Notes: generated from the letters alone by a model not told the origin. 64,000 nt of DNA from Roseovarius halotolerans (GCF_900172255.1 NZ_FWFU01000001.1:682001-746000); one strand, 5' to 3'. Positions 1 to 10,507 are shown, counted from the stretch's first letter. Numbers and translations: made by a program.

Positions 1-42
1 GATGTGAACATGCGGCGGGCCGGTTTTCGCACGTCCAATACG

Positions 43-549
43 TCAGCGGCCCCCCAGGGTCGTTCCCGTCCAGGCCGGCGGGTCGGAGGCCGGGAAGGAT
101 TCCAGCGCGGCCAGGGTCACTGGATCGGTCTCGTCCTCGGCGGGCGGTTTGCGGTCTTCGGTCCGGACGCGCGGTTGCGGCCCGTCCAACCTTTCAAGGG
201 GCCGGAAGATCGGTTCCCGCCGGGGGCCGCGGCGGCGCTGGCTTTCGTCCCGCACAATGTAATCCCAGTTCTGCCGTTCGGCGTAGTCGATGGCGCTTTC
301 ACGATCCGGAAAGCTGAGCCGGATCGGCCGGTAGGGATCGCGCGTGGCGGTCCAGCCCATCAGCGGCTCGATCTCCGGGGATGCGGCGGGCTCGAACTCC
401 AGTATCCAGTGCCGCGGGCGCGGCCCCGACTGGGTCGCGCTGCGCGACGGGCGATAGATGATCGCCGTGGGCACGTCCGGCGACGACAGGTCGGTTCCGG
501 GGATCGTCGGCCGGGACATCGGCCGGTTATGACCTCTCATGCTGAACAT
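43..549 (-). CDS. NDUFS4-like protein (ETC complex I subunit conserved region), copy 1
   Basis: A 168-residue soluble protein. Residues about 28-100 resemble the NDUFS4 accessory subunit family of respiratory complex I: a W at 48 in a WILEFE strand, a GW pair near 65, and a final SAIDYAERQNWDYIV stretch that matches the family's AiayAek-x-g-x-x-y-V ending. The second half is basic and acidic low complexity and ends in an ESFPASDPPAW tail (about 150-160) shared with the copy at 27801. The start at 549 is fixed by a strong AAGGAGG about 5 bases upstream. It is the last gene of the minus-strand stress operon, 37 bases after hdeD. In complex I the family sits on the matrix arm near the NADH module; whether an island copy binds complex I is inference. 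Confidence 0.75.
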   Translation of the reverse strand: MFSMRGHNRPMSRPTIPGTDLSSPDVPTAIIYRPSRSATQSGPRPRHWILEFEPAASPEIEPLMGWTATRDPYRPIRLSFPDRESAIDYAERQNWDYIVRDESQRRRGPRREPIFRPLERLDGPQPRVRTEDRKPPAEDETDPVTLAALESFPASDPPAWTGTTLGGR

Positions 550-586
550 CGTGACCTCCTTTCAGAACAGGTTGCTTTCAGATGTC

Positions 587-1207
587 TCAGGCCGTTTCCG
601 CCGATGCGGTATGGTCGGCCCCGCCGCCGGATTTTCGCAGCTTCAAGCCCAGCAGAATGATCGTCACGCCGAAGATCGCGGCATAGATCGCCAGCAGCCA
701 GCCGAGGGCCAGCAGGGTTTCAACGGGGCTTGTTGCCAGGAACCAGACGATCAGGACGCCCAGCAGGACCGACACGATGCCGCTCAGCCCGAGCCAGACC
801 TCGCCCTCGATCTCCTTGCGCAGACGGATCGCAGTGACGATCTCGAGCAGACCCGAAAAGACCGACCAGAAGGCGATGCTGGCCCAGAGGAATACGGCCA
901 GAACCAGAGTCGCCACGAAGGGCGAGACGATCACGACGATGCCGGTCAGGATGCCGAGGATGCCGCTGAAGGCGAGCCAGCCCCAGCGTTCGCCCTCGCG
1001 CATCTGGCGCACGGCCGCGATCAGGCCGAAGACGCCATCGGCAAAGGCGAAGGCACCGAAGACCAGCGTGAGCGTCAGCACCGCCTCGGCCGGCATGAAC
1101 CAGGCCAGCACGGAGATGACAAGCGCCAGCACACCGCGCAGCACGAAGGCCCACCAGTTCTTCGACAGGGAACAGAAGCCGGGGATCGGGTTGGTTTCAT
1201 GTGTCAT
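587..1207 (-). CDS. hdeD: HdeD family membrane protein
   Basis: A 206-residue inner-membrane protein with six hydrophobic segments spread over almost the whole length, typical of the HdeD (DUF308) family known from acid resistance and from heat-resistance loci. The start at 1207 is chosen over longer in-frame options because a GGAGG lies about 10 bases upstream and the longer version would read back into clpK. It begins 16 bases after the clpK stop, so the two are almost certainly cotranscribed. In the known heat-resistance islands an hdeD gene accompanies clpK and hsp20, which fits here. Biochemical role is not known for the family. Confidence 0.85.
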   Translation of the reverse strand: MTHETNPIPGFCSLSKNWWAFVLRGVLALVISVLAWFMPAEAVLTLTLVFGAFAFADGVFGLIAAVRQMREGERWGWLAFSGILGILTGIVVIVSPFVATLVLAVFLWASIAFWSVFSGLLEIVTAIRLRKEIEGEVWLGLSGIVSVLLGVLIVWFLATSPVETLLALGWLLAIYAAIFGVTIILLGLKLRKSGGGADHTASAETA

Positions 1208-1223
1208 CTTCAAAACCCTCCAG

Positions 1224-4067
1224 TTACTTCGCGGAAGCCTCCTCGGACGCATCGGACTCCCCTTTTGCGTCCGTGGCTTCACTGTCTTCATCGCCATCGG
1301 CGGTGCCGGACGTGTCAGCCGGTTTGTCTTCCGGTTCGGCGCTGTCCTCCTCCGCGACCTCCTGTTTCTCGAAGGTGATCTTCTGCTCCTCCGCCGACCA
1401 GGCGGCGCGGACCTTGTCGCCATCCTCGACCGAGCCGGAGAGCATTGCGCGGGCCAGTTCGGTTTCCAGTTCCGACCGGATCAGGCGGCGCAATTCGCGG
1501 GCACCGAATTCGGGCTGGAAGCCCACGGCGGCGAAATGATCGGTCACGCTTTCATCGAACGCCATCTCGACGCCCTGACCAAGCGCGGTGCGCGCCACGC
1601 GGTCGAGCTGCAACTCCACGATCCGGCGGATTTCCGGGCGGTTGAGCGAATGGAAGACGATGATCTCGTCGATCCGGTTGATGAACTCGGGGCGGAAATG
1701 CTGCCGTAGCACCTCCATCAACTCACCCCGTTGCTTGCCCTCGTCGAACTCCTTCGTGCCGCGCTTCTTGAGGTTGCGCTGGATGATGTCCGAGCCGAGG
1801 TTCGAGGTGGCGATGATGATGGTGTTGGTGAAATCCACCACCCGGCCCTTGCCGTCGGTCAGCCGCCCGTCGTCGAAGACCTGCAACAGGATGTTGTAGA
1901 CATCCGCGTGGGCCTTTTCGATCTCGTCCAGCAGAACCACCGAATAGGGGCGGCGGCGCACGCGCTCGGTCAGCTGGCCGCCCTCGTCATAGCCCACGTA
2001 ACCCGGCGGGGCGCCCACCAGCCGCGCGACGGCGTGGCGCTCGCCGTATTCCGACATGTCGATGCGGATCATCGCATCCTCGTCGCCATAGACGGTCTCG
2101 GCCAGCGCCTTGGCGAGTTCGGTCTTGCCGACGCCGGTGGGCCCGAGGAACATGAATGTCGCCGTGGGGGCGGACCCTTCGCGCAACCCCGCGCGCGCCA
2201 GCCGCACCGCGTCGGCCACCGCACCGATCGCCTGATCCTGGCCGATGACGCGCTCGTGCAACTGGTCCTCCAGCTTCAGCAGCTTCTCGCGCTCCTCGGT
2301 CGTCAGGTCGGTGACGGGGATGCCGGTCAGCTTGGAGACGATCTGCGCGATGTGGTCGGTGCGCACCTCGGCGCTGGCCGAGGCACGGTCGCGTTTCCAG
2401 GTTTCCAGCAGGGCATCCAGTTCGGTCTGCTTTTCCTCCAGTTCCTTCTTCAGTTCGCCTGCACGGTCGAATTGCTTGCGGGCGGCGGCGTAATCCTGTT
2501 CGCGCTGGATTTGCTTCGTCTCCGCTTCCAGCTCCTGCACGTCCACCGGCCGTGCGGTGGCGCTGATTTTCACGCGCGCAGCGGCCTGGTCGATCAGGTC
2601 GATGGCCTTGTCGGGCATGAAGCGGCCGGTGACATAGCGATCGGACAATTCGGCCGCGGCGACGATGGCCTCGTCGGTGATCGTCACCTTGTGGTGAGAC
2701 TCCAGCGTGTCGCGCAGGCCGCGCAGGATCATGATGGTCTGCGCCACCGTGGGTTCATCGACATAGACCGGCTGGAAACGCCGCTCCAGTGCCGCGTCCT
2801 TCTCGATGTGCTTCTGGTATTCATTGAGTGTGGTGGCACCAATCAGGTTCAACTCGCCCCGTGCCAGCGCCGGCTTGAAGGTATTGGCCACATCGAGCCC
2901 GCCTTCGCCGCCGCCCTGGCCCGCGCCCATGATCGTGTGCAATTCGTCGATAAAGAGCACGAGATCGTCCTTGTTGGCCTCGATCTCCTTCAGCACTTTC
3001 TGGATGCGTTCCTCGAATTCGCCGCGATATTTCGATCCGGCGACCATCGAGTTGATGTTCAGCTCGACCAACCGCTTGTCGCGCAGAGCTTCGGGCACCT
3101 CGCCAGCCACGATCCGTTGTGCCAGGCCCTCGATGATCGCGGTCTTGCCGACGCCGGGCTCGCCGATCAGCACGGGGTTGTTCTTCTTGCGCCGCGCCAG
3201 AACCTCGATCGTGGTCTCGATCTCGCGGGCGCGGCCGATAACGGGGTCGAGCTTGCCGTCGCGAGCCAGTTTCGTGAGGTCGCGAGAAAATTCATCGAGG
3301 TCGGGCGTGTTCGAGGGCGTCTCGACCCGACCCTCCTCGGCCCCCTGGCCCACAACCTTCGTGACCTGCTGGCGCAGCGACTGCGGCGTCAGGCCGAGCT
3401 TGCGAAGGATGTCGGCGGCCAGGCCATCGCCTTCTTCGGCGAGTCCGATCAGCAGGTGTTCCGGGCCGACATAGGAATGGCCCAGCTCGTTCGAGGCGAC
3501 GAAGGCGCGGTTCAGCGCATCCTTCAGACGCGGGCTGACGCCGATCTCGCCATCCTGTTTGTCTTCGCCGCGAGGGGCCTCTTTGTCGATCTGGCGGCGC
3601 AGGTCGTCCACGTCGATCTTGAATTGCTCCAGCAGCGTCCTGACCACATCGCTGTGACTCAGCGCGAAGAGCAGATGTTCGGTATCGACCTCGGAGCGGC
3701 CGAGTTCCCCTGCTTTCTGCGCGGCCTCCTGCAAGAGCTTGTTGCCCTGTTCGCTAAGACGATCGGCGATGCTCGCCCCGCCCTGGCCGCGCCGACTGCC
3801 ACGATTTACGGGAATGCGCTGACCTTCGCTTTCGTCGCCGATACGCCGGTCCATCCCGCCAAGCGGGCTGTCACCGAAGAATTCGTCGAAGAGCGATCCG
3901 CCGCCGAAGAGCGATTCCAGCGGCGAGGACGACCGCCGCTGCTGGCGTGCGAGCTTGCGGTAATCATCGTCACAAAGCTCCATTACCTGGCGTTCGCCAT
4001 TGACCGATACCTGCGCCCGGAACGAGGCCGGGCGGCGCTTGCAGATGTCACAGATTCCGTTTGCCAT
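1224..4067 (-). CDS. clpK: ClpK/ClpG-type AAA+ disaggregase, copy 1
   Basis: A 947-residue Hsp100 protein. The N-terminus has Cys6, Cys9 and Cys33 (CDIC then ELCDD), the cysteine-bearing extra domain typical of ClpK/ClpG and absent from ClpB. A double Clp N-domain follows (about 90-230), then AAA module 1 with GEPGVGKTA near 301, a short coiled middle segment around 520-560, and AAA module 2 with GPTGVGKTE near 642. No clear IGF-type ClpP-docking loop is visible, as expected for a stand-alone disaggregase. The acidic C-tail (about 900-947) is low complexity. The start has a GGAGGAAG box. A heat-shock-type promoter lies about 100 bases upstream. Very similar to the copy at 24964, mainly differing at the N-terminal linker and C-tail. 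Confidence 0.92.
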   Translation of the reverse strand: MANGICDICKRRPASFRAQVSVNGERQVMELCDDDYRKLARQQRRSSSPLESLFGGGSLFDEFFGDSPLGGMDRRIGDESEGQRIPVNRGSRRGQGGASIADRLSEQGNKLLQEAAQKAGELGRSEVDTEHLLFALSHSDVVRTLLEQFKIDVDDLRRQIDKEAPRGEDKQDGEIGVSPRLKDALNRAFVASNELGHSYVGPEHLLIGLAEEGDGLAADILRKLGLTPQSLRQQVTKVVGQGAEEGRVETPSNTPDLDEFSRDLTKLARDGKLDPVIGRAREIETTIEVLARRKKNNPVLIGEPGVGKTAIIEGLAQRIVAGEVPEALRDKRLVELNINSMVAGSKYRGEFEERIQKVLKEIEANKDDLVLFIDELHTIMGAGQGGGEGGLDVANTFKPALARGELNLIGATTLNEYQKHIEKDAALERRFQPVYVDEPTVAQTIMILRGLRDTLESHHKVTITDEAIVAAAELSDRYVTGRFMPDKAIDLIDQAAARVKISATARPVDVQELEAETKQIQREQDYAAARKQFDRAGELKKELEEKQTELDALLETWKRDRASASAEVRTDHIAQIVSKLTGIPVTDLTTEEREKLLKLEDQLHERVIGQDQAIGAVADAVRLARAGLREGSAPTATFMFLGPTGVGKTELAKALAETVYGDEDAMIRIDMSEYGERHAVARLVGAPPGYVGYDEGGQLTERVRRRPYSVVLLDEIEKAHADVYNILLQVFDDGRLTDGKGRVVDFTNTIIIATSNLGSDIIQRNLKKRGTKEFDEGKQRGELMEVLRQHFRPEFINRIDEIIVFHSLNRPEIRRIVELQLDRVARTALGQGVEMAFDESVTDHFAAVGFQPEFGARELRRLIRSELETELARAMLSGSVEDGDKVRAAWSAEEQKITFEKQEVAEEDSAEPEDKPADTSGTADGDEDSEATDAKGESDASEEASAK

Positions 4068-4173
4068 CCTGTCTTCCTCCTGACTATTTGCTATGGCGCA
4101 ATTTTATTCAAAGTTGTGGAGCCTTGCCTTGACCGGCATCAAAATGTGGCGGTTAGCGACACGCCGAGCAGTG

Positions 4174-4201
4174 AAATGGGGCGAGTCAGGGCGCGGACAA
4201 A
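4174..4201 (-). promoter_or_regulatory. Candidate sigma-32-type promoter for clpK copy 1
   Basis: On the minus strand CCCCATTT (4181-4174) matches the heat-shock minus-10 consensus exactly. A partial minus-35 (TTGTCC, 4200-4195) lies 13 bases upstream. It would give a leader of about 100 bases before clpK at 4067. The weak minus-35 and overlap with the hairpin at 4189-4212 lower confidence. Confidence 0.45.
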
Positions 4202-4212
4202 TCCCCGCGCCC
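4189..4212 (-). terminator. Hairpin between hsp20 and clpK (attenuator or weak terminator)
   Basis: GGGCGCGG (4189-4196) pairs with CCGCGCCC (4205-4212) around an 8-base loop, just after the hsp20 stop on the minus strand. There is no T-run, so it may be a processing or partial-termination hairpin rather than a full terminator. Confidence 0.4.
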
Positions 4213-4221
4213 CTAGCCAAG

Positions 4222-4704
4222 TCAGCCGGACTTGACGTCGATCCGCTTGACGCGCGCCTTGGCCTCCTCGGTCTTGGGCAGGGTCACGGTCAGCACGCCG
4301 CGCTTGAACTCCGCCTCGGCCTTTTCGGCGTCCACGCCCGGCGGCACCGGGATCATCCGGTGGAAGCTGCGCCGGGACTGCGAGGTGAAGCCATCCTTCT
4401 CGGCCTTCTCCTCGCGCTCGCCGCGGATCGTAAGCATGTCGTCGGTGACGTTCACCTCGACATCCTTGTCGTCGAGGCCGGGCAGATCGACCGAGACCAG
4501 CATCGCCTCGTCGGTTTCCGAGATGTCGGTGCGCGGCCCATTGGTGGCCATGCTGCCGAATGGGCTGTCGAACCGGCTCCAGAAATCCTCGAACACGCGG
4601 TTGAGGTCGCGCTGGAGCGACATCAAGGGGTTGTCGTCTTCATTGCGTCGGCCGGACGGCTGGTTGCGGTCGCGGCCCCAGGGAATGAGATCGCTGAATG
4701 CCAT
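4222..4704 (-). CDS. Small heat shock protein Hsp20, module 1 (third of three)
   Basis: A 160-residue ATP-independent holdase. The alpha-crystallin domain runs from about 50 to 145, with the family landmarks VDLPGLDDKDVEV, LTIRGERE and GVLTVTLPK. The N-terminal arm starts MAFSDLIPWG and is close to the module 2 copy at 20322 (DLIPWARKD). An ATG two codons earlier (4710) is only 2 bases from the AGGAGG, whereas 4704 has the normal 8-base gap, so 4704 is preferred. It is followed by a hairpin and then clpK, so it shares a transcript with or feeds the disaggregase; sHsp holdases pass clients to Clp disaggregases. Confidence 0.9.
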   Translation of the reverse strand: MAFSDLIPWGRDRNQPSGRRNEDDNPLMSLQRDLNRVFEDFWSRFDSPFGSMATNGPRTDISETDEAMLVSVDLPGLDDKDVEVNVTDDMLTIRGEREEKAEKDGFTSQSRRSFHRMIPVPPGVDAEKAEAEFKRGVLTVTLPKTEEAKARVKRIDVKSG

Positions 4705-4741
4705 TGTCATTTCCTCCTTTCCTGTTTCGGTCCGGGTCGCC

Positions 4742-5143
4742 TCAGGCGGCCTTGACCTTGATCTGTTTCGGCTTGGCGGCCTCGCTCTTCTTCAGGGTGA
4801 GCGTGAGGACGCCGTCACGATGGGTGGCGTCGATCTTATCGGCGTCGATGGTGTCGGGCAGGCTGAAGGCCCGCTCGAAGGTGCCGGGCGCGTATTCTGC
4901 ATAGATGCGCCGATAGCCTTCGGGCACGGGCGCCTCGATCGTGCCCCGCACCGTGAGCGAGCGGTTCTCGACCGAGACATCGACGCTGTCCGGGACAACG
5001 CCCGGCATGTCGATGGTCAGCGTCACCACATCGTCCTTCTCGAAGATGTCCGTGGCGGGACGGAAAGTCGGGCCGGTATCGCGGGTTTCTTCCGCTTCGG
5101 ACCGGGCCACATCGCCGCCGGTTTTCTGCATTTCGTTTGCCAT
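4742..5143 (-). CDS. Small heat shock protein Hsp20, module 1 (second of three)
   Basis: A 133-residue Hsp20. After a short polar arm (to about 35) comes an alpha-crystallin domain with IDMPGVVPDSVDVSVE and a final GVLTLTLKKSEAAKPKQIKVK strand. The paralogue in module 2 is 20855-21253, which has the same arm pattern (TGxxFRPxTDI / GRRIYRPLTDI) and the same YAEYxxGxFERAF segment. The start is preceded by GGAGG. Spacing is 37 bases to the next hsp20 and 27 to the previous one, so all three form one operon. Confidence 0.9.
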   Translation of the reverse strand: MANEMQKTGGDVARSEAEETRDTGPTFRPATDIFEKDDVVTLTIDMPGVVPDSVDVSVENRSLTVRGTIEAPVPEGYRRIYAEYAPGTFERAFSLPDTIDADKIDATHRDGVLTLTLKKSEAAKPKQIKVKAA

Positions 5144-5170
5144 GGTTCTTTCCTCCTCTCGTTTCAGCTG

Positions 5171-5617
5171 TCAGCTTGCCTTGACCTTGATCTTGCGCGG
5201 CCGTTCCGCATCGGGGCGGCCCATCTCGATCTCCAGCACGCCGTTCTTCGCGCGTGCCTCGACCTTGTCGGGATCAACGCGCAGCGGCAGGCGGACGGAA
5301 CGTGAGAACTCGCCATGCGGGCGCTCGCGACGATGCCATGCGGCATCTTCGTCATCGGTGGACGGATTGCGCTTGCCCGAAATGATCAGGGTGTTCTCGC
5401 GCACCGTCAGGTCGATGTCGTCCTTGCCCACACCGGGCATCTCGGCGGTGACGACCACGCTTTCGTCGCCCAGCCACATGTTGACCGGGGGCCAGTTGCC
5501 ATCGCTTGCACGCTGGCTACGCCCGCCGCCTTCGAACATGCGGTTCATCTGCGATTGAAGCTGGCGCAGTTCCGCGAAGGGATCCCATTGCGCCTGGGAC
5601 AGTCCGTAGTTCAGCAT
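5171..5617 (-). CDS. Small heat shock protein Hsp20, module 1 (first of three)
   Basis: A 148-residue Hsp20, first gene of the minus-strand stress operon. The N-terminal arm (MLNYGLSQAQWDPFAELRQ) is followed by an alpha-crystallin domain with EMPGVGKDDIDL and a closing GVLEIEMGRPDAERPRKIKVK. The start at 5617 is set by AGGAGG about 5 bases upstream; the longer in-frame extension to 5848 has no such site. Its counterpart in module 2 is 21269-21652, which carries a start-region frameshift while this copy is intact. Confidence 0.9.
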   Translation of the reverse strand: MLNYGLSQAQWDPFAELRQLQSQMNRMFEGGGRSQRASDGNWPPVNMWLGDESVVVTAEMPGVGKDDIDLTVRENTLIISGKRNPSTDDEDAAWHRRERPHGEFSRSVRLPLRVDPDKVEARAKNGVLEIEMGRPDAERPRKIKVKAS

Positions 5618-5953
5618 CGTATCCTCCTCTTCCTGGTCACAACATCGGGGGTCCGCAGCGGGCGGACCGCGTTTCACGTTGCGGGACTGTCGCGAAGGGA
5701 GGGGCCCGGTTGCGAGCCTGCACGAAGACGCATGGCGACCACGTGTTTCGATACGCAAGGCCAACAGATGCACCTCGCGGCCGATGACGGGACCGAAGCG
5801 TTGCATCATGCACACGCCTCGTATCTCACCAACATCTCCGGGACCCATTCAGCGGCATCCCGCACTCAAGCATTTGGGAAGGGTGTAAAATCTTGTCAAG
5901 AGGGTGTGTCAGGAATTATGTTTGGCAGCATCAAGAAAGGAGGATTGCCGCCA
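5618..5953. other. Divergent intergenic region between hsp20 operon and ftsH copy 1
   Basis: 336 bases without a convincing gene. It should hold promoters for both directions. A weak heat-shock-like pair can be read toward hsp20 (CTTGCG at 5759-5754 and CGCCATGC at 5737-5730, spacer 16). Toward ftsH a TTGTCA box (5893-5898) is followed 17 bases later by TTATGT (5916-5921). An ATG at 5918 in the ftsH frame has no ribosome site and is probably not used. Confidence 0.5.
5893..5921 (+). promoter_or_regulatory. Candidate promoter for ftsH copy 1
   Basis: TTGTCA at 5893-5898 and TTATGT at 5916-5921 with a 17-base spacer, about 33 bases before the ftsH start and upstream of its AGGAGG (5938-5943). 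The overlapping CTTGTC also partly fits a heat-shock minus-35, so the sigma factor is uncertain. Confidence 0.35.
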
Positions 5954-7786
5954 ATGGACAAGAAAACACAGATCAATTTCTGGTATGTCCTGCTCGCGAT
6001 CTTCGGGGTCGTTCTGCTTCGCGATCTCTGGGTGCAGTCCCAGACCATTGCCGCAATCCCCTACAGCCAGTTCGAGGATTATCTCGGTGAGGGTGTCATC
6101 GAGGAAGTCGTGATCGGCAGCGATACGATCCGCGGCACGTTCAGCGAGCCGCAGGACGGCAAGACCGGTTTTGTCGCCACCACCGTGCCCGCCGACATGA
6201 TCGAGCGTCTTGAAGAGGCCGATATCACCTATACCGGGGCGGTCGAGAACACCTGGCTCACAACGCTGCTATCCTGGGTGCTGCCGGCGCTTGTCTTCGT
6301 CGGCATCTGGATTTTCTTCATCCGCAAGTTCGCCGAGCGGCAGGGGATGGGCGGCTTCATGTCGATCGGCAAGAGCAAGGCCAAGATCTATGTCGAGAGC
6401 GACACCAAGGTCGGTTTCGACGATGTGGCGGGCGTGGACGAGGCCAAGCAGGAACTTGAAGAGATCGTCGAGTTCCTGAAGGACCCCGAGCATTACGGCG
6501 GCCTGGGCGCGCGGATGCCCAAGGGCGTGCTTCTCGTCGGCCCGCCCGGCACCGGCAAGACGTTGCTGGCCAAGGCCGTTGCCGGCGAGGCGGGCGTGCC
6601 TTTCTACTCGATATCCGGCTCGGAATTCGTGGAGATGTTCGTGGGCGTCGGCGCCGCGCGGGTACGCGACCTCTTCGAGCAGGCGAGGAAGGCAGCGCCG
6701 GCCATCATTTTCGTGGACGAATTGGACGCGCTTGGCCGGTCCCGCGCCGCGGGCCAGCATCCCGGCGGGGGCCATGACGAACGCGAGCAGACGTTGAACC
6801 AGCTTCTGACCGAACTCGACGGTTTCGATCCGACCGAGGGCGTCGTTCTGCTGGCCGCAACGAACCGGCCCGAAATCCTCGACCCGGCGTTGCTGCGCGC
6901 GGGCCGTTTCGACCGGCAGGTGCTGGTGGACCGCCCCGACCGCGCCGGGCGGGTGCAGATTCTCGAAGTGCACATGAAGAAGATCAAGGTGGCCGATGGC
7001 GTCGACCCGGACCAGATCGCGGCGCTGACCACGGGGTTTTCCGGCGCGGACCTAGCAAACCTGGTGAACGAGGCCGCACTGATGGCGACACGGCGCCGGG
7101 CTACCCACGTCGAGATGCAGGATTTCACGCAAGCGGTAGAGCGCATCGTCGCCGGGCTGGAAAAGAAGAACCGTCGGCTGAATGAGAAGGAGCGCGAGAT
7201 CGTCGCCCATCACGAGATGGGGCACGCCATCGTCGGCATGGCCCTGCCGGGCGTGGACGAAGTGCACAAGGTCTCCATCATCCCGCGCGGCATCGGCGCA
7301 CTCGGCTACACGATCCAGCGGCCGACCGAGGACCGTTACCTGATGACCCGCGAGGAGCTGGAGAACAAGATCGCCGTCCTGCTGGGCGGCCGCGCGGCGG
7401 AAAAGATCATCTATGGCCACCTTTCGACCGGCGCCTCCGACGATCTCGCCCGCGCCACCGACATCGCGCGGTCGATGGTGGCGCGCTACGGCATGGACGA
7501 CGAACTGGGCCACGTGGCCTACGACACCGAACGTGGCAATTTCCTGGGTCAGGGCGACCAGGGCTCGTGGCTGAATCGTCGCTACAGCGACGCCACTGCC
7601 GAACGCATGGATCAGGCGGTAAAGGACGTGATCGACAGCATTTTCGAGCGCACACTCGCGCTTCTGGACGAGAACCGCGCGTTGCTGGAAAGCTCTTCGG
7701 CCGAACTGCTGGAGCGCGAGACGCTGGAAGACGCGGATCTGAAGCGGATCGCCGACGGCGTCAAACAGCCGGCCGAGGCAGCGTGA
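5954..7786 (+). CDS. ftsH: FtsH-type ATP-dependent membrane zinc protease, copy 1
   Basis: A 610-residue membrane AAA+ protease. Two transmembrane helices (about 8-25 and 100-120) flank a periplasmic domain. The AAA module has GPPGTGKT near 195, Walker [12 protein letters not shown] near 255 and the SRH arginines. The M41 peptidase motif HEMGH is near 419. The start ATG at 5954 has an AGGAGG 10 bases upstream. It is divergent from the hsp20 operon. FtsH degrades damaged membrane proteins and some regulators; an accessory copy in addition to the housekeeping ftsH is a known part of quality-control islands. Closely similar to the copy at 23079. Confidence 0.95.
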   Translation: MDKKTQINFWYVLLAIFGVVLLRDLWVQSQTIAAIPYSQFEDYLGEGVIEEVVIGSDTIRGTFSEPQDGKTGFVATTVPADMIERLEEADITYTGAVENTWLTTLLSWVLPALVFVGIWIFFIRKFAERQGMGGFMSIGKSKAKIYVESDTKVGFDDVAGVDEAKQELEEIVEFLKDPEHYGGLGARMPKGVLLVGPPGTGKTLLAKAVAGEAGVPFYSISGSEFVEMFVGVGAARVRDLFEQARKAAPAIIFVDELDALGRSRAAGQHPGGGHDEREQTLNQLLTELDGFDPTEGVVLLAATNRPEILDPALLRAGRFDRQVLVDRPDRAGRVQILEVHMKKIKVADGVDPDQIAALTTGFSGADLANLVNEAALMATRRRATHVEMQDFTQAVERIVAGLEKKNRRLNEKEREIVAHHEMGHAIVGMALPGVDEVHKVSIIPRGIGALGYTIQRPTEDRYLMTREELENKIAVLLGGRAAEKIIYGHLSTGASDDLARATDIARSMVARYGMDDELGHVAYDTERGNFLGQGDQGSWLNRRYSDATAERMDQAVKDVIDSIFERTLALLDENRALLESSSAELLERETLEDADLKRIADGVKQPAEAA

Positions 7787-7792
7787 AACAGA

Positions 7793-9049
7793 TCACCGCG
7801 GCGCGGGTTCTCCTGTGGCCCGATCCTGCGCGTCCGGATGCAATGGCAATGCCGCGTGGCTGGTGCTGGGCGTGGCGACGTAGGGCTGCTTGTCCGCGAT
7901 GACGGTCTTTTCCCGAAGCCGGATACGCAAGGTGCCGTAGGCTGCGAACAGGCCCAGGATCGCAACGATGAAGTAGAACAGGCCGGACGGTCCCACCCAT
8001 CCCATCGTCACGCTTGCCGCGAACGGTCCGGCGGCGGAGCCGACCCCGTAAACCAACACAAAGCCGCTCGCCGCGGCAATCAGCTCGCCCTCGTCGATCC
8101 GGTCGTTCACCTCGGCCAGACAGACCGAATAAAGCGGCAGAAGCGTGCCGCCTAGAACGAAGGACAATACAACCGCAACTATCTGCGCAGCACTCGACAG
8201 GAGCAGGCCGAGCAGAAGTGCGGCGAGAAGACCGGCGAGGCTGCTGCAGAGGATGATGAGACGGCGATCGGCCTTGTCCGACAGCCAGCCCAAAGGCCAT
8301 TGCAAGACCAGAGCCCCGATCAGGGCCGCCGAGAGGATTGTGCCGGTCTGAGTATCTGTGAAGCCGGCCTGCTGGCTCGCCACCGGCGCCATCCCGAAAA
8401 AGGCCGCGACCGTTGCGCCCAATACAAAGGCCCCAGCAAGGGCCGTCGGCGAGATCGCGAAGAGGCGCTTCAGTTCCAGGCGCGTTGCAAGCACGACGCC
8501 CGGACCGCCCGCGCGGCTGAGCGTGATCGGGACCAGTGCCAGTGACAGGCAGATCGACACGACGGCGAAAAGAACGAAGCCCGATGTCGGCGCCAGTCCG
8601 ACCATCGGCTGGCTCGCCGCCCAGGCCGCGTACATCACGATGGAATAGATCGCGAGCACACGTCCGCGCCAACTGCGTTCCGCTGAGGCATTGAGCCAGC
8701 TTTCCACGATGATGATCAGCCCGGCCCAACAAGCACCCTGTGCAACCCTGAGCGCGATCCAGACCGGCGGCGAGACGAAGATCGCAAAGCAAAGCGCAAA
8801 GGCAGACGCGGCCGAAGCGAAAGCAGCGAAGGCGCGGATATGCCCGACCCGCTGGATCACCCGCGGCGCCTGAATCGAGGCGAATACAAACCCGACGAAA
8901 TAGGCCGACATCATCACGCCGACCGTTTCTTCGGCATATCCTTCGATGCCCGCGCGCAGACCGACCAGCGTCTGTTGAAGGCCGTTACCGATAACCAGCA
9001 GGGCGACGCTGACGAGGATCGAGAGATATCTAAGAGGAATCCGAAGCAT
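7793..9049 (-). CDS. MFS transporter (YcaD-like)
   Basis: A protein of about 418 residues with roughly twelve hydrophobic segments. A GWLSDKADRR loop near the middle matches the conserved cytoplasmic loop between helices 2-3 or 8-9 of the major facilitator superfamily, and the C-terminal tail is polar. It resembles the YcaD/CynX-type drug or small-molecule exporters, but the substrate cannot be told. The ATG at 9049 is used; a TTG two codons earlier is also possible. It converges on ftsH copy 1 with only 6 bases between stops. Confidence 0.8.
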   Translation of the reverse strand: MLRIPLRYLSILVSVALLVIGNGLQQTLVGLRAGIEGYAEETVGVMMSAYFVGFVFASIQAPRVIQRVGHIRAFAAFASAASAFALCFAIFVSPPVWIALRVAQGACWAGLIIIVESWLNASAERSWRGRVLAIYSIVMYAAWAASQPMVGLAPTSGFVLFAVVSICLSLALVPITLSRAGGPGVVLATRLELKRLFAISPTALAGAFVLGATVAAFFGMAPVASQQAGFTDTQTGTILSAALIGALVLQWPLGWLSDKADRRLIILCSSLAGLLAALLLGLLLSSAAQIVAVVLSFVLGGTLLPLYSVCLAEVNDRIDEGELIAAASGFVLVYGVGSAAGPFAASVTMGWVGPSGLFYFIVAILGLFAAYGTLRIRLREKTVIADKQPYVATPSTSHAALPLHPDAQDRATGEPAPR

Positions 9050-9511
9050 TTCCAATATCTATTTCACATAGCGGCAACTGTACGAAGACGAACGCATCTC
9101 GCTGTAGCTAGCATAGCCTGTTTGGTCTCCGCTTGTGGTCGCAAAAAATGAGCTGACATTCGTGCCGATCGCAGCATCGGTCGAAATGGGCTCCGAGCGG
9201 TCATGCGGAGATGCGGCAACGCCCCGGTTTTATCGTCCGGTGGAATGGCCGCTATCAACAAAACGTCCATCTCGGTTCGCAGGTGCGGAGAACGGCCGGT
9301 CTTCGCCCGAAACCGCCATGTTCTCATGACGGTGGCCGCGACGCCTTCCTCCTAGAGTGGATCTGAGGATCATTCCGCCGTTTTCCTGTCTTTGCACGCC
9401 ACGCTACTACGCCCCGCGGAAACCTGTTGAGCCGTAGGCATTTACGACTTTCTTAATCGACCCCGATCCAGGGCCGCCTGTTGGAGGCGCCCGTAAGGGA
9501 ACGGGGCCGGC
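9050..9511. other. Intergenic region upstream of the trb operon
   Basis: About 460 bases. Short overlapping reading frames on both strands (for example 9135-9329 plus) have no ribosome site and no recognisable domain, so I call no gene. The region must carry the mfs promoter on the minus strand and probably the trb promoter on the plus strand; I see no strong match for either. A GGAACGGGG precedes trbB. Confidence 0.5.
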
Positions 9512-10507
9512 ATGGCAAAGAACGATCAGAGACCAGAGGTGATCCGGAGAGGCGCGCGGATGCTGCGCACCGCGCTCGGGCCGGCGATCGCCGGGTTTCT
9601 GGACGACCCCATGATCGTCGAGGTGATGCTCAACCCCGATGGGCGGCTCTGGATCGACCGACTTTCCGAGGGGCTGGCAGACAGCGGCAAGACGCTCAGC
9701 GCAGCCGATGGCGAGCGCATCGTTCGGCTGGTCGCCCATCATGTTGGCGTCGAAGTTCATAGCCAGTCCCCGCGAGTCTCTGCGGAGCTTCCGGAAACAG
9801 GCGAGCGTTTCGAGGGGCTCCTGCCACCCGTCGTCGCAGCCCCGGCCTTCGCCATCCGCAAGCCCGCTGTCGCTGTGTTCACGCTCGACGACTATGTCTC
9901 TGCTGGGATCATGACCCCGACGCAGGCCGAGGCGCTGCGCCAAGCAGTTGCGACCCGTGCCAATATCCTGGTGGCTGGTGGGACCTCGACCGGCAAGACC
10001 ACGCTGACCAATGCGCTGCTCGCCGAGGTGGCCAAGACCTCTGATCGCGTCGTGATCATCGAGGACACCCGAGAACTGCAATGCGCCGCGCCGAACCTCG
10101 TGGCGATGCGTACCAAGGACGGTGTTGCCAGCCTGTCCGACCTGGTGCGCTCCTCGCTGCGTCTGCGCCCCGATCGTATTCCGATCGGTGAGGTGCGTGG
10201 CGCCGAGGCGCTGGACCTTCTCAAGGCCTGGGGCACGGGACATCCCGGCGGCATTGGCACCGTCCATGCCGGTACCGGGATCGGCGCGCTGCGTCGTCTC
10301 GAACAGCTCATCCAGGAAGCCGTCGTCACCGTGCCCCGCGCCATGATCGCGGAGACCATCGACTTCGTCGCTGTATTGGCCGGTCGAGGGTCCGCACGGC
10401 GTCTGGCTGAACTCGCCCGCGTCAAGGGCCTCGGGCCGGACGGCGACTACCGGATTTCACCTGTCATTTCAGAACCCACTACTCACGAACCAGGAGACCT
10501 CGAATGA
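9512..10507 (+). CDS. trbB: TrbB, conjugal transfer ATPase (VirB11 family)
   Basis: A 331-residue secretion ATPase. Walker [10 protein letters not shown] is near 154, an IIEDTRELQ Asp box near 185, and [19 protein letters not shown] (Walker B with His box) near 230, all standard for VirB11/TrbB. It powers pilus assembly and substrate passage at the inner membrane of a type IV secretion system. It is the first gene of a tightly packed operon; its stop overlaps the trbC start by 4 bases. Confidence 0.95.
   Translation: MAKNDQRPEVIRRGARMLRTALGPAIAGFLDDPMIVEVMLNPDGRLWIDRLSEGLADSGKTLSAADGERIVRLVAHHVGVEVHSQSPRVSAELPETGERFEGLLPPVVAAPAFAIRKPAVAVFTLDDYVSAGIMTPTQAEALRQAVATRANILVAGGTSTGKTTLTNALLAEVAKTSDRVVIIEDTRELQCAAPNLVAMRTKDGVASLSDLVRSSLRLRPDRIPIGEVRGAEALDLLKAWGTGHPGGIGTVHAGTGIGALRRLEQLIQEAVVTVPRAMIAETIDFVAVLAGRGSARRLAELARVKGLGPDGDYRISPVISEPTTHEPGDLE

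Noticed and set aside
1731..4235. 834-codon open frame on the plus strand opposite clpK
   Set aside because: Shadow of the high-GC clpK gene; no domain and no ribosome site.
5918..5953. Upstream ATG for ftsH copy 1
   Set aside because: No ribosome site before it, while 5954 has AGGAGG at normal distance.
9135..9329. 64-codon frame in the gap before trbB
   Set aside because: No ribosome site, no domain, overlapped by another frame on the opposite strand.
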